Assembly (NCBI RefSeq): GCF_002727065.1
Contig: NZ_PDVP01000001.1
Coordinates: 682,001-746,000 of the forward strand
Origin: Zhengella mangrovi
GTDB taxonomy: Bacteria > Pseudomonadota > Alphaproteobacteria > Rhizobiales > Rhizobiaceae
Length of the DNA stretch: 64,000 nt
Reading direction: 5' to 3'
The notes below the pieces were generated by a model, which ran no database searches, was not told where the DNA came from, and saw nothing but the letters and a program-made list of their open reading frames with translations. Each line of letters begins with the position of its first letter. Within the stretch, counting starts at the first letter, position 1. The position numbers and the translations under genes are program-made. Positions 1-9,821 of this stretch are shown here, in pieces.

Positions 1-666
1 CATCACCAGCCCCGCCAGCAGCGGCCGCGCCCGGACCGCCGGCGCGGCATGGTCGCCGGGCCGCGCTTCCTTGGTTCCGGTCATCATGGCGCGCGCCAGG
101 TTCTCCCGCGTGCGGATGCTCTCGAACACCGTGCCGGCCAGGTGCAGGCCGATCAGCGCGATCAGGCCATAGGCGAGCACCTCGTGCAGTTCGCGCAGGC
201 TCCAGCCGGTTTCGAACGGGACCAGCCAGGCCAGCGGCCCGCTTTTCAGCACGCCGCCGAAAACCGCCAGGCCCGTTACGGCCAGTCCGGCAAGCACGGC
301 CAGCAGCGCCACGATCATCACCGCGCCGGCCGGATTGTGGCCGAGATGCCGCTCGCCCTCACCGGCTCTCAGCGCCTTCAGGTGCGCCAGAACCGCGCGG
401 GGCCCTGTGACGAAGCCCGAAAACCGCGCGTTGCGGCCGCCAAGAAACCCCCAGGCGAGGCGGATGCCGACCAGTCCCGCCATCGCGGCGCCAGCCCACA
501 CGTGAACGTCGATCCAGTCCGCCGCGGTGAACAGCCCCGTCGCCAGCGCCGTCCCGACCGTGGCGACCAGCGACCAGTGGAACAGGCGGACGAGCGGATC
601 CCAGGTCCGGACCGGGCCGGCAGCGTCACGGGACGGGGATGCGGATATGGTGTCGGGTGTCATCAT
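1..666 (-). CDS. Cytochrome b561-type (Ni/Fe-hydrogenase b-type) membrane cytochrome, 3' end cut by window
   Basis: Reading leftward from an ATG at 666 (a doublet MM), 222 codons are open up to the window edge, so the C-terminus is missing. The protein opens with a short soluble tail, then a conserved block RLFHWSLV with a histidine near residue 30, a further helix with HVWAG, a segment HLGHNPAGAVM and a helix with LHEVLAYGLIALIGLH. This is the pattern of the four-helix cytochrome b561/HupC family, where helix histidines ligate two haems and electrons pass across the inner membrane. The electron donor is unknown. It is divergent from malate synthase across a 199-bp gap. Family assignment is fairly secure; physiological partner is not. 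Confidence 0.8.
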   Translation of the reverse strand, partial: MMTPDTISASPSRDAAGPVRTWDPLVRLFHWSLVATVGTALATGLFTAADWIDVHVWAGAAMAGLVGIRLAWGFLGGRNARFSGFVTGPRAVLAHLKALRAGEGERHLGHNPAGAVMIVALLAVLAGLAVTGLAVFGGVLKSGPLAWLVPFETGWSLRELHEVLAYGLIALIGLHLAGTVFESIRTRENLARAMMTGTKEARPGDHAAPAVRARPLLAGLVM

Positions 667-746
667 GGCGGAAGAATTGCAGCACCCGGCTGACAAAACG
701 CTGAATTGCAGCGATCGGGCGTCCGGGTCGGCCGGCTGAAAAGAAC

Positions 747-766
747 CTTTTCCAAATTGGAGAAAG
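747..766. promoter_or_regulatory. Dyad symmetry upstream of malate synthase, possible operator
   Basis: TCCAA-A-TTGGA at 751-761 is a perfect odd palindrome. It extends to CTTT/AAAG on its flanks if one G at 762 is skipped. It lies about 100 bp before glcB and about 80 bp before the divergent cytochrome gene, in the only relatively AT-rich part of this gap. Seen directly; the bound regulator is unknown. Confidence 0.3.
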
Positions 767-865
767 TGATTTCGACTTTCGCCGATTGACGGAAAAGCGG
801 ATGCCGTGCTCTTGAACGGCAACGGATGCGCGCTCGCGCACGAAGGACCAGGCAAGGAGGCCCCC

Positions 866-3028
866 ATGACCGAACGCGTTACCCGCAACGGCTTGCAGAT
901 CGACAAGCGCCTGCACGATTTCATCGTCGACAAGGCCATTCCCGGCACCGGCGTGGAGGCAGGCGCCTTCTTCGAGGCGTTCGGCGCTGCCGTCGCTGAC
1001 CTTGCGCCGAAGAACCGCGCCCTGCTGAAGACGCGTGATGCCATGCAGGAAAAGCTCGACGCCTGGTACCGCGAGAACGGCGCGCCCGCCGACATGGAAG
1101 TCTACAAGGATTTCCTCCGCGAGATCGGCTACCTCCTGCCTGAGGGCCCGGATTTCAGGGTCGACACCCGCAACGTCGATCCCGAGATCGCCTCCGTCGC
1201 CGGTCCGCAGCTCGTGGTGCCGATCATGAACGCTCGCTTTGCGCTCAATGCGGCCAATGCCCGCTGGGGATCGCTTTACGATGCGCTCTACGGCACCGAT
1301 GCGCTGGGCGACACGCCGAAGGCCGGGGGCTACGATCCCGAGCGCGGCGCCCGCGTTATCGCCTGGGCCAAGGCCTTCCTCGATGACAGCGCGCCGCTGG
1401 ACGGCGCCTCCTGGGCCGACGCCACCGGCTTTGCCGTGGATGGCGGCCGGCTGGCGGTGACGACGGCCAACGGCACGGCCGCTCTCAGGGATGCCAGCCA
1501 GTTCGCCGGCTACGTCGGCGACGCGGCCGCCCCGTCGGAAGTCATCGTCGCCCGGAACGGCATGCATGCCCGCGTCGTGGTCGATGCCGGCCACCCGATC
1601 GGCAGGACCGACCCGGCCCATGTCGCCGACGTCATCCTGGAATCCGCGCTGACCACCATCATGGACTGCGAGGATTCTGTCGCCGCCGTCGATGCCGAGG
1701 ACAAGGTGCTCGTCTATTCCAACTGGCTCGGCCTGATGCAGGGCAACCTCGAGGAGACCTTCGAGAAGGGCGGCAGGACGATGACGCGGCGCATGAACCC
1801 GGACGTGGACTACACCGCGCCGGACGGTAAGGCCGCCTCGCTCAAGGGCCGCTCGCTGATGCTCATCCGCAACGTCGGCCACCTGATGACCAACCCGGCC
1901 ATCCTGCTGGACGACGGCACGGAAATCCCCGAGGGCATCATGGATGCCTTCGTCACCGCGCTGATCGCCCTGCACGACATCGGACCGGACGGCCGCCGCG
2001 CCAATTCGCGCGAAGGCTCCATGTACGTCGTCAAGCCGAAGATGCACGGGCCGGAGGAAGTGGCCTTCGCGGTGGAACTCTTCGGCCGCGTCGAAAAGGC
2101 CATCGGCATGGCGGAAAACACCATGAAGATGGGCATCATGGACGAGGAGCGCCGCACCACGGTCAACCTCAAGGAATGCATCCGCGCTGCCAGGCACCGG
2201 GTCGTCTTCATCAACACCGGCTTCCTCGACCGCACCGGCGACGAGATGCACACTTCCATGGAGGCCGGCCCGATGATCCGCAAGGGCGACATGAAGGCCG
2301 CCGCCTGGATCCAGGCCTACGAGAACTGGAACGTCGATGTCGGCCTGGAATGCGGCCTGAGCGGCCACGCCCAGATCGGCAAGGGCATGTGGGCCATGCC
2401 CGACCTGATGGCGGCCATGCTGGAGCAGAAGATCGGCCATCCCAGGGCCGGCGCCAACACCGCCTGGGTGCCGAGCCCGACCGCTGCCACCCTGCACGCC
2501 ACCCACTACCACAAGGTCAATGTCGCCGACGTGCAGGACGGCCTGAAGAGCCGCGGCCGTGCGAAGCTGGACGACATCCTCTCGGTGCCGGTGGCCGTTC
2601 GCCCGAACTGGTCGGAGGAGGACAAGATCGCCGAACTGCGCAACAACGCCCAGGGCATCCTCGGCTACGTGGTCCGCTGGGTCGACCAGGGCGTCGGCTG
2701 CTCCAAGGTGCCCGACATCAACGACGTCGGCCTGATGGAAGACCGCGCCACCCTGCGCATTTCCTCCCAGCACATCGCCAACTGGCTGCGCCACGGCGTG
2801 GTGACCAAGGACCAGGTGATGGACGTCATGAAGGAGATGGCCGCCGTCGTCGACCGCCAGAATGCCGGCGATCCGGCCTATGTGCCCATGGCGCCGGGCT
2901 TCGACGGCATTGCCTTCAAGGCCGCCTGCGACCTCGTGTTCGAGGGCACCAGCCAGCCCAACGGCTACACAGAGCCGGTGCTGCACCGCCGCCGGCTGGA
3001 ACTGAAGGCCGAGCGCGCCGCCGGCTGA
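866..3028 (+). CDS. glcB: Malate synthase G
   Basis: Catalyses glyoxylate + acetyl-CoA + water to malate + CoA, the second step of the glyoxylate shunt, in the cytoplasm. The 720-residue product matches the single-chain G isoform (about 720 residues). Visible signatures are [12 protein letters not shown] near residue 265, the arginine segment [16 protein letters not shown] near 330, [18 protein letters not shown] near 535 and [20 protein letters not shown] near 610, which hold the acid, arginine and catalytic aspartate positions of the family. The ATG at 866 follows GGCAAGGAGG and is preferred over an in-frame ATG at 806. It is transcribed alone and ends at a strong terminator at 3058-3083. 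No isocitrate lyase is in the window. Confidence 0.97.
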   Translation: MTERVTRNGLQIDKRLHDFIVDKAIPGTGVEAGAFFEAFGAAVADLAPKNRALLKTRDAMQEKLDAWYRENGAPADMEVYKDFLREIGYLLPEGPDFRVDTRNVDPEIASVAGPQLVVPIMNARFALNAANARWGSLYDALYGTDALGDTPKAGGYDPERGARVIAWAKAFLDDSAPLDGASWADATGFAVDGGRLAVTTANGTAALRDASQFAGYVGDAAAPSEVIVARNGMHARVVVDAGHPIGRTDPAHVADVILESALTTIMDCEDSVAAVDAEDKVLVYSNWLGLMQGNLEETFEKGGRTMTRRMNPDVDYTAPDGKAASLKGRSLMLIRNVGHLMTNPAILLDDGTEIPEGIMDAFVTALIALHDIGPDGRRANSREGSMYVVKPKMHGPEEVAFAVELFGRVEKAIGMAENTMKMGIMDEERRTTVNLKECIRAARHRVVFINTGFLDRTGDEMHTSMEAGPMIRKGDMKAAAWIQAYENWNVDVGLECGLSGHAQIGKGMWAMPDLMAAMLEQKIGHPRAGANTAWVPSPTAATLHATHYHKVNVADVQDGLKSRGRAKLDDILSVPVAVRPNWSEEDKIAELRNNAQGILGYVVRWVDQGVGCSKVPDINDVGLMEDRATLRISSQHIANWLRHGVVTKDQVMDVMKEMAAVVDRQNAGDPAYVPMAPGFDGIAFKAACDLVFEGTSQPNGYTEPVLHRRRLELKAERAAG

Positions 3029-3057
3029 TCGGCCGTTCCGTCACCGCACAAAAACAG

Positions 3058-3083
3058 GGCGCGGCTTCGGCCGCGCCTTTTTT
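3058..3083 (+). terminator. Intrinsic terminator after malate synthase
   Basis: An 8-bp perfect stem GGCGCGGC/GCCGCGCC with a TTCG tetraloop is followed by six T residues. It ends glcB transcription 29 bp after the stop and also separates it from the converging MarR gene. Confidence 0.9.
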
Positions 3084-3105
3084 CATGGCGCGGGTCGGGC
3101 GAAGC

Positions 3106-3543
3106 TCACAGCATCGTGCGCAGGCTTTCCAGCGTGCGCCGCGTCATGTCCAGTGCGCTGGCGGAGAACTGGCCGGCAAGCGTCAGCATGAACCGGCTTT
3201 CGCGCATGCGGGCCTGGTCCACGGTCTTGTAGCCCTCGTTGGTAACGGCAGCCAGCCTGGAGCGCTTGTGCGCGGGATTGCGGCCCCAGGCGATCAGCTC
3301 CTTCTCCGCGAGCCGGTTGCACACCTGCTGGACATGCTGGCGGCTCACCCCCTGCGCGCGGGCGAGGTCCGGCACGGTCGCCGCGCCGTCATCGGCCAGC
3401 CGTTCCAGGACGATGAGTTCCGACCGGTTCACGCCGGCCGCCTCGTGCAGGCGCTGGTAGGCGTCGGCCAGGTCGGAGGGGACGAGGCGGAGCAATGCCA
3501 GGATTTGGGCAAGGTCCTGTTCGCGAGTCGGGCGCATGGCCAT
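3106..3543 (-). CDS. MarR-family transcriptional regulator
   Basis: A 145-residue winged-helix protein. The recognition segment is visible around residues 55-85, with VPDLARAQGVSRQHVQQVCNR followed by a wing region KRSRLAAVTNEG. Terminal helices would form the dimer. MarR proteins usually repress neighbouring genes and are released by small ligands or thiol oxidation. It sits just upstream of, and in the same direction as, nothing obvious: its left neighbour glcB converges on it. The rhodanese gene is 69 bp upstream on the same strand, so co-transcription is possible. A second start at codon 3 (3537) cannot be excluded. Target genes are unknown. Confidence 0.88.
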   Translation of the reverse strand: MAMRPTREQDLAQILALLRLVPSDLADAYQRLHEAAGVNRSELIVLERLADDGAATVPDLARAQGVSRQHVQQVCNRLAEKELIAWGRNPAHKRSRLAAVTNEGYKTVDQARMRESRFMLTLAGQFSASALDMTRRTLESLRTML

Positions 3544-3612
3544 GGATCACTCATGGCAACCTGCTTGTCAATGGCCGGGGCGGCATGGGACACCGCCCCG
3601 GCCCGGGGCCTG

Positions 3613-3969
3613 TCAGCCGTTCACCTTGACCGGCGCGCCGCTCGACATCTCGATGCCGACATAGGGTAGCCTGGCGGCCTTCCAGGCGGCGAACCCGCCT
3701 TCCAGGTGGGCCAGCGGCGCAATCCCGGCCGCGCCCATCTTCTCGCACATCTTGCCGGAGCGCACGCCCGAGCCGCAATGCAGCACGATGCGCTTGCCGT
3801 CCTGGGTCGGCAGGCTCTTCGGCGTGAAGAAGGACATCGGCATCAGCAGCGCGCCCTCGATGTGTTCCATCATGTATTCGGGCGGCGTGCGCACGTCGAT
3901 CAGCACGATCTCGCCGGCATCGAGCGCCTGTTTCACCTGCTGCGGCGTCCAGTTTTCCACTTGGCTCAT
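3613..3969 (-). CDS. Single-domain rhodanese-like sulfurtransferase
   Basis: A 118-residue single rhodanese domain. IDVRTPPEY near residue 24 and the active-site loop LHCGSGVR, with the catalytic cysteine near residue 65, are intact, so it should form a persulfide and move sulfane sulfur in the cytoplasm. The ATG at 3969 has GGAG seven bases upstream; an in-frame ATG at 3984 lacks a ribosome site. It lies between a MarR gene and a secreted DsrE-like gene on the same strand. This suggests a small sulfur-handling or thiosulfate/sulfide-response group, although the 161-bp gap to dsrE contains a terminator. Confidence 0.9.
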   Translation of the reverse strand: MSQVENWTPQQVKQALDAGEIVLIDVRTPPEYMMEHIEGALLMPMSFFTPKSLPTQDGKRIVLHCGSGVRSGKMCEKMGAAGIAPLAHLEGGFAAWKAARLPYVGIEMSSGAPVKVNG

Positions 3970-4070
3970 CAAAGGCTCCGTCATTTTCTGGAAGGTCTTG
4001 GGAGGATGGGTGTCTTGGGCTGCGGCCGTGTCAGGGATGTGACCGCCGCCGCAGGCCGCGCAAGATGAAA

Positions 4071-4104
4071 GGGCAGGTGCCGGGCGTCAACCCGCCACCT
4101 GCCC
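4071..4104 (-). terminator. Hairpin terminator downstream of the DsrE-like gene
   Basis: A 9-bp stem (GGGCAGGTG / CACCTGCCC, 4071-4079 with 4096-4104) lies 26 bp past the stop of the DsrE-like gene. Read on the minus strand it is followed by a T-rich tail (TTTCATCTTG). It probably ends that transcript. Confidence 0.6.
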
Positions 4105-4130
4105 GTGTTGTGCTCAGGTCCGCCGCCGGA

Positions 4131-4571
4131 TCAGGGCTTTACGTAGGAATATCCCTGCTCCTGCAGTTCCATCAGCCGGACCACGCCGGAGGGAACCACC
4201 GTCGCTTCCGAAAGCAGCGTCGGCTTCTTGCCGGACTTGCGCTCCATCGCCGCCATGGTGTTGGCGCAGGCCGAGAAGTGCATGTGGTCGCCCGCTTCCA
4301 TCGCCATGGTGGAAATCCGGTCCTTCACCGGGCTGTCCGCCATGACCATGTGCAGGCCGGGACCGTAGGTGACGATTTCCAGGTCCACCGCCTCGCCCTT
4401 CTGGGCATAGTAGGCCTGCAGGTTCTTGGCGTTGTTGAGCGCCATGTTCATGACCTCCGGGTCGTTCTGGTTGACGTGGATGGCGACCTTGTGGGCGTCC
4501 GCGGCAAACGCTGCCGTCGCGCCCGACAGGGCAAGGGCCGTCGCAAGGCCGAGCATGGCTGTCCGTATCAT
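4131..4571 (-). CDS. Secreted DsrE-family protein
   Basis: A 146-residue product with a clear Sec signal peptide (MIRTAMLGLATALALSGATA, cleavage after AFA near residue 23), followed by a compact DsrE/DsrF/YchN-type fold. Features are KVAIHVNQNDPEVMNMALNN, a hydrophobic strand LEIVTYGPGLHMV, and FSACANTMAA with a single conserved cysteine near residue 100. Cytoplasmic DsrE proteins relay sulfur; periplasmic versions of this length are poorly understood. The ATG at 4571 follows GGGAGGA. Longer in-frame upstream sequence has no ribosome site. It is divergent from tsaB across 164 bp. Its neighbour is a rhodanese, which supports a sulfur-related role. Confidence 0.85.
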   Translation of the reverse strand: MIRTAMLGLATALALSGATAAFAADAHKVAIHVNQNDPEVMNMALNNAKNLQAYYAQKGEAVDLEIVTYGPGLHMVMADSPVKDRISTMAMEAGDHMHFSACANTMAAMERKSGKKPTLLSEATVVPSGVVRLMELQEQGYSYVKP

Positions 4572-4735
4572 TCTGGAATCCTCCCAAATATTGTATTTTG
4601 CGCATATGACGATACAGCAAAGCCGCAGCGGTGCAAGCCTCTTGCGAGGCTGCGTTCCCTGCCGGGCTTGCCCTGGCATCGCGGCGGAGGATCAGCCGCT
4701 TGCCGCGCGCGGCACTTTGGGCTACCCGCTTCCTC

Positions 4736-5422
4736 ATGACGCTGCTTGCCATCGATACCGCCGCAAACCTGTGCGCCGCCTGCCTGACCGATCCGGTCTC
4801 CGGCGCCGTGCTGGGCCGTGTATCGCGCGATATCGGAAAGGGGCACGCCGAACAGCTCATGGACGTGATCGCCGAGGCCATGCGCCACGCCAGGGTTGGC
4901 TACGCCGGCCTCACCCGGCTGGCGGTCTCCGTCGGGCCGGGATCGTTTACCGGCATCCGGGTGGGCGTGGCCGCCGCGCGCGGCCTGGCGCTGGCCCTCG
5001 ATCTGCCTTGCGCCGGCATCACCACGCTGGAAGCGCTGGCGACCGAGGCAAGGGCGCTGAACCCCGGCCGTTCGGTCCTGGCGGCGCTCGATGCCCGCCG
5101 CGGCGAGGTCTACGTGCAGCCCTTTGCCGCCGATGGAACACCGCTCGCCGATCCGGCCGCTGAGGCGGTCGCGGATGCCGCGCGTCGGGTGAGTACCGGC
5201 ATGGCGCTGTGCGGCACAGCCGCGGCACTTCTCGCCGAGGCGTCCGGTGCCGCCGATCTCGCCCGAGGGCCCGAGGGCGCAACGGCCGATATCGCGACCA
5301 TCGCGGCACTTGCCGCGGCAAGGCCCGTTTCCGGGGAGCGGCCGAAGCCGCTTTACCTGCGCGCCGCCGACGCGCGCCCGCAGGAAGGCTTCGCCCTGCC
5401 CAGGAAGGCGGAGAGCGCATGA
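4736..5422 (+). CDS. tsaB: tRNA t6A37 biosynthesis protein TsaB (YeaZ)
   Basis: A 228-residue non-catalytic partner of TsaD in forming threonylcarbamoyl-adenosine at position 37 of ANN-decoding tRNAs. It starts MTLLAIDTAANLCAACL, the ASKHA-fold first strand, and carries VGPGSFTGIRVGVAAARGLAL near residue 65, the most conserved TsaB block. LDARRGEVYVQPF follows near 120. The ATG at 4736 is chosen because the family begins exactly at this strand. The stop overlaps the rimI start by four bases (ATGA), indicating translational coupling. It opens a long rightward group of translation and lipid genes. Confidence 0.95.
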   Translation: MTLLAIDTAANLCAACLTDPVSGAVLGRVSRDIGKGHAEQLMDVIAEAMRHARVGYAGLTRLAVSVGPGSFTGIRVGVAAARGLALALDLPCAGITTLEALATEARALNPGRSVLAALDARRGEVYVQPFAADGTPLADPAAEAVADAARRVSTGMALCGTAAALLAEASGAADLARGPEGATADIATIAALAAARPVSGERPKPLYLRAADARPQEGFALPRKAESA

Positions 5423-5910
5423 AGTCCCTGGCTTCGTTCTGGTCGAAAACCTATGTCGCCATTGCCGCCGGTCCCGAGGCCGCGCAGGCCATGGCGCGCC
5501 TGCACGAGGAAGATTTCATCCGGCCGTGGACCGATGGCGAGTTCGTCCAGCTTCTCAAGCAGGACACGGTCTTCGCCTTCGTCGCCTGCCAGGAGGGCAA
5601 GGGCGTGACCAGCCCTGCCGGTTTCGTGCTCGCCCGGCTGGCCGCCGGCGAGGCCGAGATCCTGACCATCGCCGTGGCACGCTCGGTCCGACGCCGCGGC
5701 ATCGGGCGCCTGCTGATGGATGCGGTGATGCGCAAGCTGCACGCCGACCGCGCCGAGAGCCTGTTCCTGGAGGTCGACGAGACCAACGCGCCGGCCATCG
5801 CGCTTTACCGCCGCTTCGGCTTCCGCAAGGTCGGCGAGCGAAAGGCCTATTACGATGCCGGCGACGGCAGCCGGAACAGCGCCATCGTCATGCGGGCGGA
5901 TTTCCGGTGA
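5419..5910 (+). CDS. rimI: Ribosomal protein S18-alanine N-acetyltransferase (GNAT)
   Basis: A 163-residue GNAT acetyltransferase. The acetyl-CoA pyrophosphate loop is VARSVRRRGIGRLLMDAVM near residue 92, followed by LFLEVDETNAPAIALYRRFG, the RimI-type motif ending in GF. RimI acetylates the N-terminal alanine of ribosomal protein S18. It overlaps tsaB upstream and plsC downstream by four bases each, a typical tsaB-rimI pairing. In many Rhizobiales a Fur/Mur-type regulator follows rimI; it is absent here. Confidence 0.93.
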   Translation: MKSLASFWSKTYVAIAAGPEAAQAMARLHEEDFIRPWTDGEFVQLLKQDTVFAFVACQEGKGVTSPAGFVLARLAAGEAEILTIAVARSVRRRGIGRLLMDAVMRKLHADRAESLFLEVDETNAPAIALYRRFGFRKVGERKAYYDAGDGSRNSAIVMRADFR

Positions 5911-6752
5911 GCGGCTTTCCCGGAGAAGAAGCCGGCACGCCGGTCGCGATCCAGCGCTTTCGCCTTGTCGCAGCTGTCCTCGTGGCGCTGGCCGTCACCC
6001 TCGTGCTCATGCCCGTGCAGATCCCGGCCATGGTGTTCAAGTGGCCCGTCGCCCGGCGCATTCCCCGGCTCTGGTACCGGCTGGTCCTGCCGTTCCTCGG
6101 CATCCGCGTTTCGGTTCACGGCGAGTTCATCACCGCCCGTCCGCTTCTGGTCGTCGCCAACCACGTGTCCTGGACCGATATCCTCGTGCTGGGATCGGCC
6201 GCGCCGGTGGCCTTCGTCGCCAAGGCCGACATGCGCACGTGGCCCGTCGTGAAGCACCTGGCCCGCCTGGCCCGCACCATCTATGTCGAACGCGAGCGCC
6301 GCCAGAAATCGGCCGAACAGGCCGGCGAGATGGCGCTGCGGCTGGCCGGCGGCGATCCCGTCGCCCTGTTCGCGGAAGGCACCACCGGCGACGGCAACTA
6401 CCTCTTCCCGTTCAAGAGCGCGCTCCTGTCGGCGGCGAGCCGAACCATCGCCGAAACCGGCGTCGAGGAGGTTTTCGTCCAGCCCGTCGCCCTCGTCTAT
6501 GCCCGCCACCACGGGCTTCCCGCCGGCCGCAAGGACCAGGCCGGCCTGTCGTGGATCGGTGACGAGGACCTGGCGCCGCACCTGGTGCGCATCGTCGGCG
6601 ACGGCGGCGTCGATGCCGAGGTGATCGTCGGCGAGCCCATTGCCGTCACCGCCGGATCCGACCGCAAGGCCGTCACCCGCGAACTGGAAGCCCGCGTTCG
6701 CGCCCTTGTGGTGGAGCGCCGCCGCAATGCCGGGATCCCCCTTCCGGCGTGA
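5907..6752 (+). CDS. plsC: 1-acyl-sn-glycerol-3-phosphate acyltransferase (PlsC family)
   Basis: A 281-residue membrane-associated acyltransferase that would acylate lysophosphatidate to phosphatidate. After a hydrophobic N-terminal helix (LVAAVLVALAVTLVLMPVQI, about residues 20-39) it shows the catalytic NHxxxxD box as NHVSWTD near residue 85 and the substrate-binding FAEGTTGDGN block near 150. The start is a GTG whose last two bases overlap the rimI stop (GTGA at 5907), the only start that begins upstream of the membrane helix without running back through rimI. It lies directly before miaB, as in related genomes. Confidence 0.9.
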   Translation: MSGFPGEEAGTPVAIQRFRLVAAVLVALAVTLVLMPVQIPAMVFKWPVARRIPRLWYRLVLPFLGIRVSVHGEFITARPLLVVANHVSWTDILVLGSAAPVAFVAKADMRTWPVVKHLARLARTIYVERERRQKSAEQAGEMALRLAGGDPVALFAEGTTGDGNYLFPFKSALLSAASRTIAETGVEEVFVQPVALVYARHHGLPAGRKDQAGLSWIGDEDLAPHLVRIVGDGGVDAEVIVGEPIAVTAGSDRKAVTRELEARVRALVVERRRNAGIPLPA

Positions 6753-6821
6753 AAACGGTTGATGGAATGTGAGGGGCGGGGACCCTATATTTCGCTCTGC
6801 TTTTGCACTATGGAAGCGCCC

Positions 6822-8231
<1,410 letters not shown>

Positions 8232-8244
8232 CGAGGAGAATTCG

Positions 8245-9303
8245 TTGACCGCTTCAAGTGAACTGAAGCAGATCCCCGCCGGCGCCTCCGACATGGCGCA
8301 TATTGTCCTGACCTTCGACAACAACCGTCTGGCCTCGGCGCTGTACGGCCAGTTCGACCAGAACCTGGCCCGCGTCGAGCAGAAGCTTGGCGTCGATATC
8401 CGCTCCAAAGGCAATCAGGTCGCCATCAAGGGAACGCCGGAGGCCTCCGAGCAGGCCCGCCGCACCCTCGATTATCTCTACGACCTGCTGCAGAAGGGCG
8501 TCGAGGTGGAAGCCTCGGACGTCGATGGCGCCATCCGCATGGCGATCGCCGCCGACGACCAGCTTCAGTTGCCGACGATGGAGACCGGGGCCCGGCTGGC
8601 GGCGGCGCAGATCGCCACGCGCAAGCGCACGATCTATGCCCGCACGCCGAACCAGGACGCCTACATGCGCGCCCTCGATCGCTCCGAACTGGTCTTCGGC
8701 ATCGGCCCGGCCGGCACCGGCAAGACCTATCTCGCCGTCGCCCACGCCGCCATGCTGCTGGAGCGGGGCCAGGTGGAACGCATCATCCTGTCGCGTCCCG
8801 CCGTCGAGGCCGGCGAACGCCTCGGCTTCCTGCCCGGCGACATGAAGGAGAAGGTCGATCCCTATCTCCGTCCGCTCTACGACGCGCTCTACGACATGAT
8901 GCCGTCCGACAAGGTGGAGCGCGCGCTCGCCGCCGGCGTCATCGAGATCGCGCCGCTGGCCTTCATGCGCGGGCGCACGCTGGCCCATTGCGCCGTCATC
9001 CTCGACGAGGCGCAGAACACCACCTCGATGCAGATGAAGATGTTCCTGACCCGCCTGGGCGAGGGCGCGCGCATGACGGTGACGGGCGACCCGAGCCAGA
9101 TCGACCTGCCGCCGAACGTCAAGTCGGGGCTCGTCGAGGCCCTGCGGGTGCTCGCCGACGTGCCGGGCATCGTCAAGGTCCGCTTCAACGAAAAGGACGT
9201 CGTCCGTCATCAGCTTGTCGCCGACATCGTCAAGGCTTACGACGACGATGCTGCCCGGCGCACCGCCCGGCCGGCGGCATCCCCTTCCGGCGGGGCGGAT
9301 TGA
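8245..9303 (+). CDS. phoH: PhoH-like P-loop NTPase
   Basis: A 352-residue PhoH family protein: an N-terminal KH-like segment (residues 25-75) followed by a RecA-like core with Walker A GPAGTGKTYLAVAHA near residue 155 and Walker B VILDEAQNTT near 250. It probably acts in RNA metabolism and ribosome maturation, given its fixed linkage to ybeY. The likely start is TTG at 8245, seven bases after GAGGAGA; an in-frame ATG at 8293 would remove 16 residues. The stop overlaps a possible TTG start of ybeY. Confidence 0.92.
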   Translation: MTASSELKQIPAGASDMAHIVLTFDNNRLASALYGQFDQNLARVEQKLGVDIRSKGNQVAIKGTPEASEQARRTLDYLYDLLQKGVEVEASDVDGAIRMAIAADDQLQLPTMETGARLAAAQIATRKRTIYARTPNQDAYMRALDRSELVFGIGPAGTGKTYLAVAHAAMLLERGQVERIILSRPAVEAGERLGFLPGDMKEKVDPYLRPLYDALYDMMPSDKVERALAAGVIEIAPLAFMRGRTLAHCAVILDEAQNTTSMQMKMFLTRLGEGARMTVTGDPSQIDLPPNVKSGLVEALRVLADVPGIVKVRFNEKDVVRHQLVADIVKAYDDDAARRTARPAASPSGGAD

Positions 9304-9311
9304 AGGCATCG

Positions 9312-9821
9312 ATGACAGCCGCACAGCCGGAACTGGACCTCTCCGTCGAGGATGATGGCTGGTTGCCCGAGGAGCAGCTGGCGGCATTGGCGCGCCGTGC
9401 GCTTGCGGCCGCCCTGAACCATCTCGGCCTCGACGCCGCCGGCACGGAACTGAGCCTCGTCTTCACCGACGACGAGGCCGCGCGCGCGCTCAATGCCGAA
9501 TGGCGCGGCCAGGACAAGCCGACCAATGTCCTGTCGTTCCCCGCCTTCGACCTGGCCCCCGGCGATCCCCTGCCGCCGGTGCTCGGCGACATCGTCCTGG
9601 CGCGCGAGACGGTCGAGCGCGAGGCGGCACTGGACAACAAGCCCTTCGATCACCATCTGACCCATTTGGTGATTCATGGTTTTCTTCACCTTTTGGGCTA
9701 TGATCACCTGGACGAAGACGAGGCCGAAGCGATGGAATCCCTCGAGACGGCCATTCTGGAAGACCTCGGCATTTCCGATCCCTATGGAGAACCGGACGCC
9801 GGGTCCGCGAAGGAAAGATGA
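9312..9821 (+). CDS. ybeY: Endoribonuclease YbeY (16S rRNA maturation)
   Basis: A 169-residue single-strand endoribonuclease needed for 16S rRNA 3'-end maturation and 70S quality control. The zinc signature HGFLHLLGYDH near residue 120 contains all three metal histidines. The NVLSFP motif upstream is also typical. The ATG at 9312 follows AAGG; an in-frame TTG at 9300 that overlaps the phoH stop would add four residues. The stop overlaps corC by four bases. The phoH-ybeY-corC block is near universal in proteobacteria. Confidence 0.95.
   Translation: MTAAQPELDLSVEDDGWLPEEQLAALARRALAAALNHLGLDAAGTELSLVFTDDEAARALNAEWRGQDKPTNVLSFPAFDLAPGDPLPPVLGDIVLARETVEREAALDNKPFDHHLTHLVIHGFLHLLGYDHLDEDEAEAMESLETAILEDLGISDPYGEPDAGSAKER

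Noticed and set aside
626-2986. A 786-codon open frame antisense to malate synthase
   Set aside because: The frame mirrors the third-codon GC bias of glcB. Its product is a histidine-, glycine- and valine-rich low-complexity string without any known domain.
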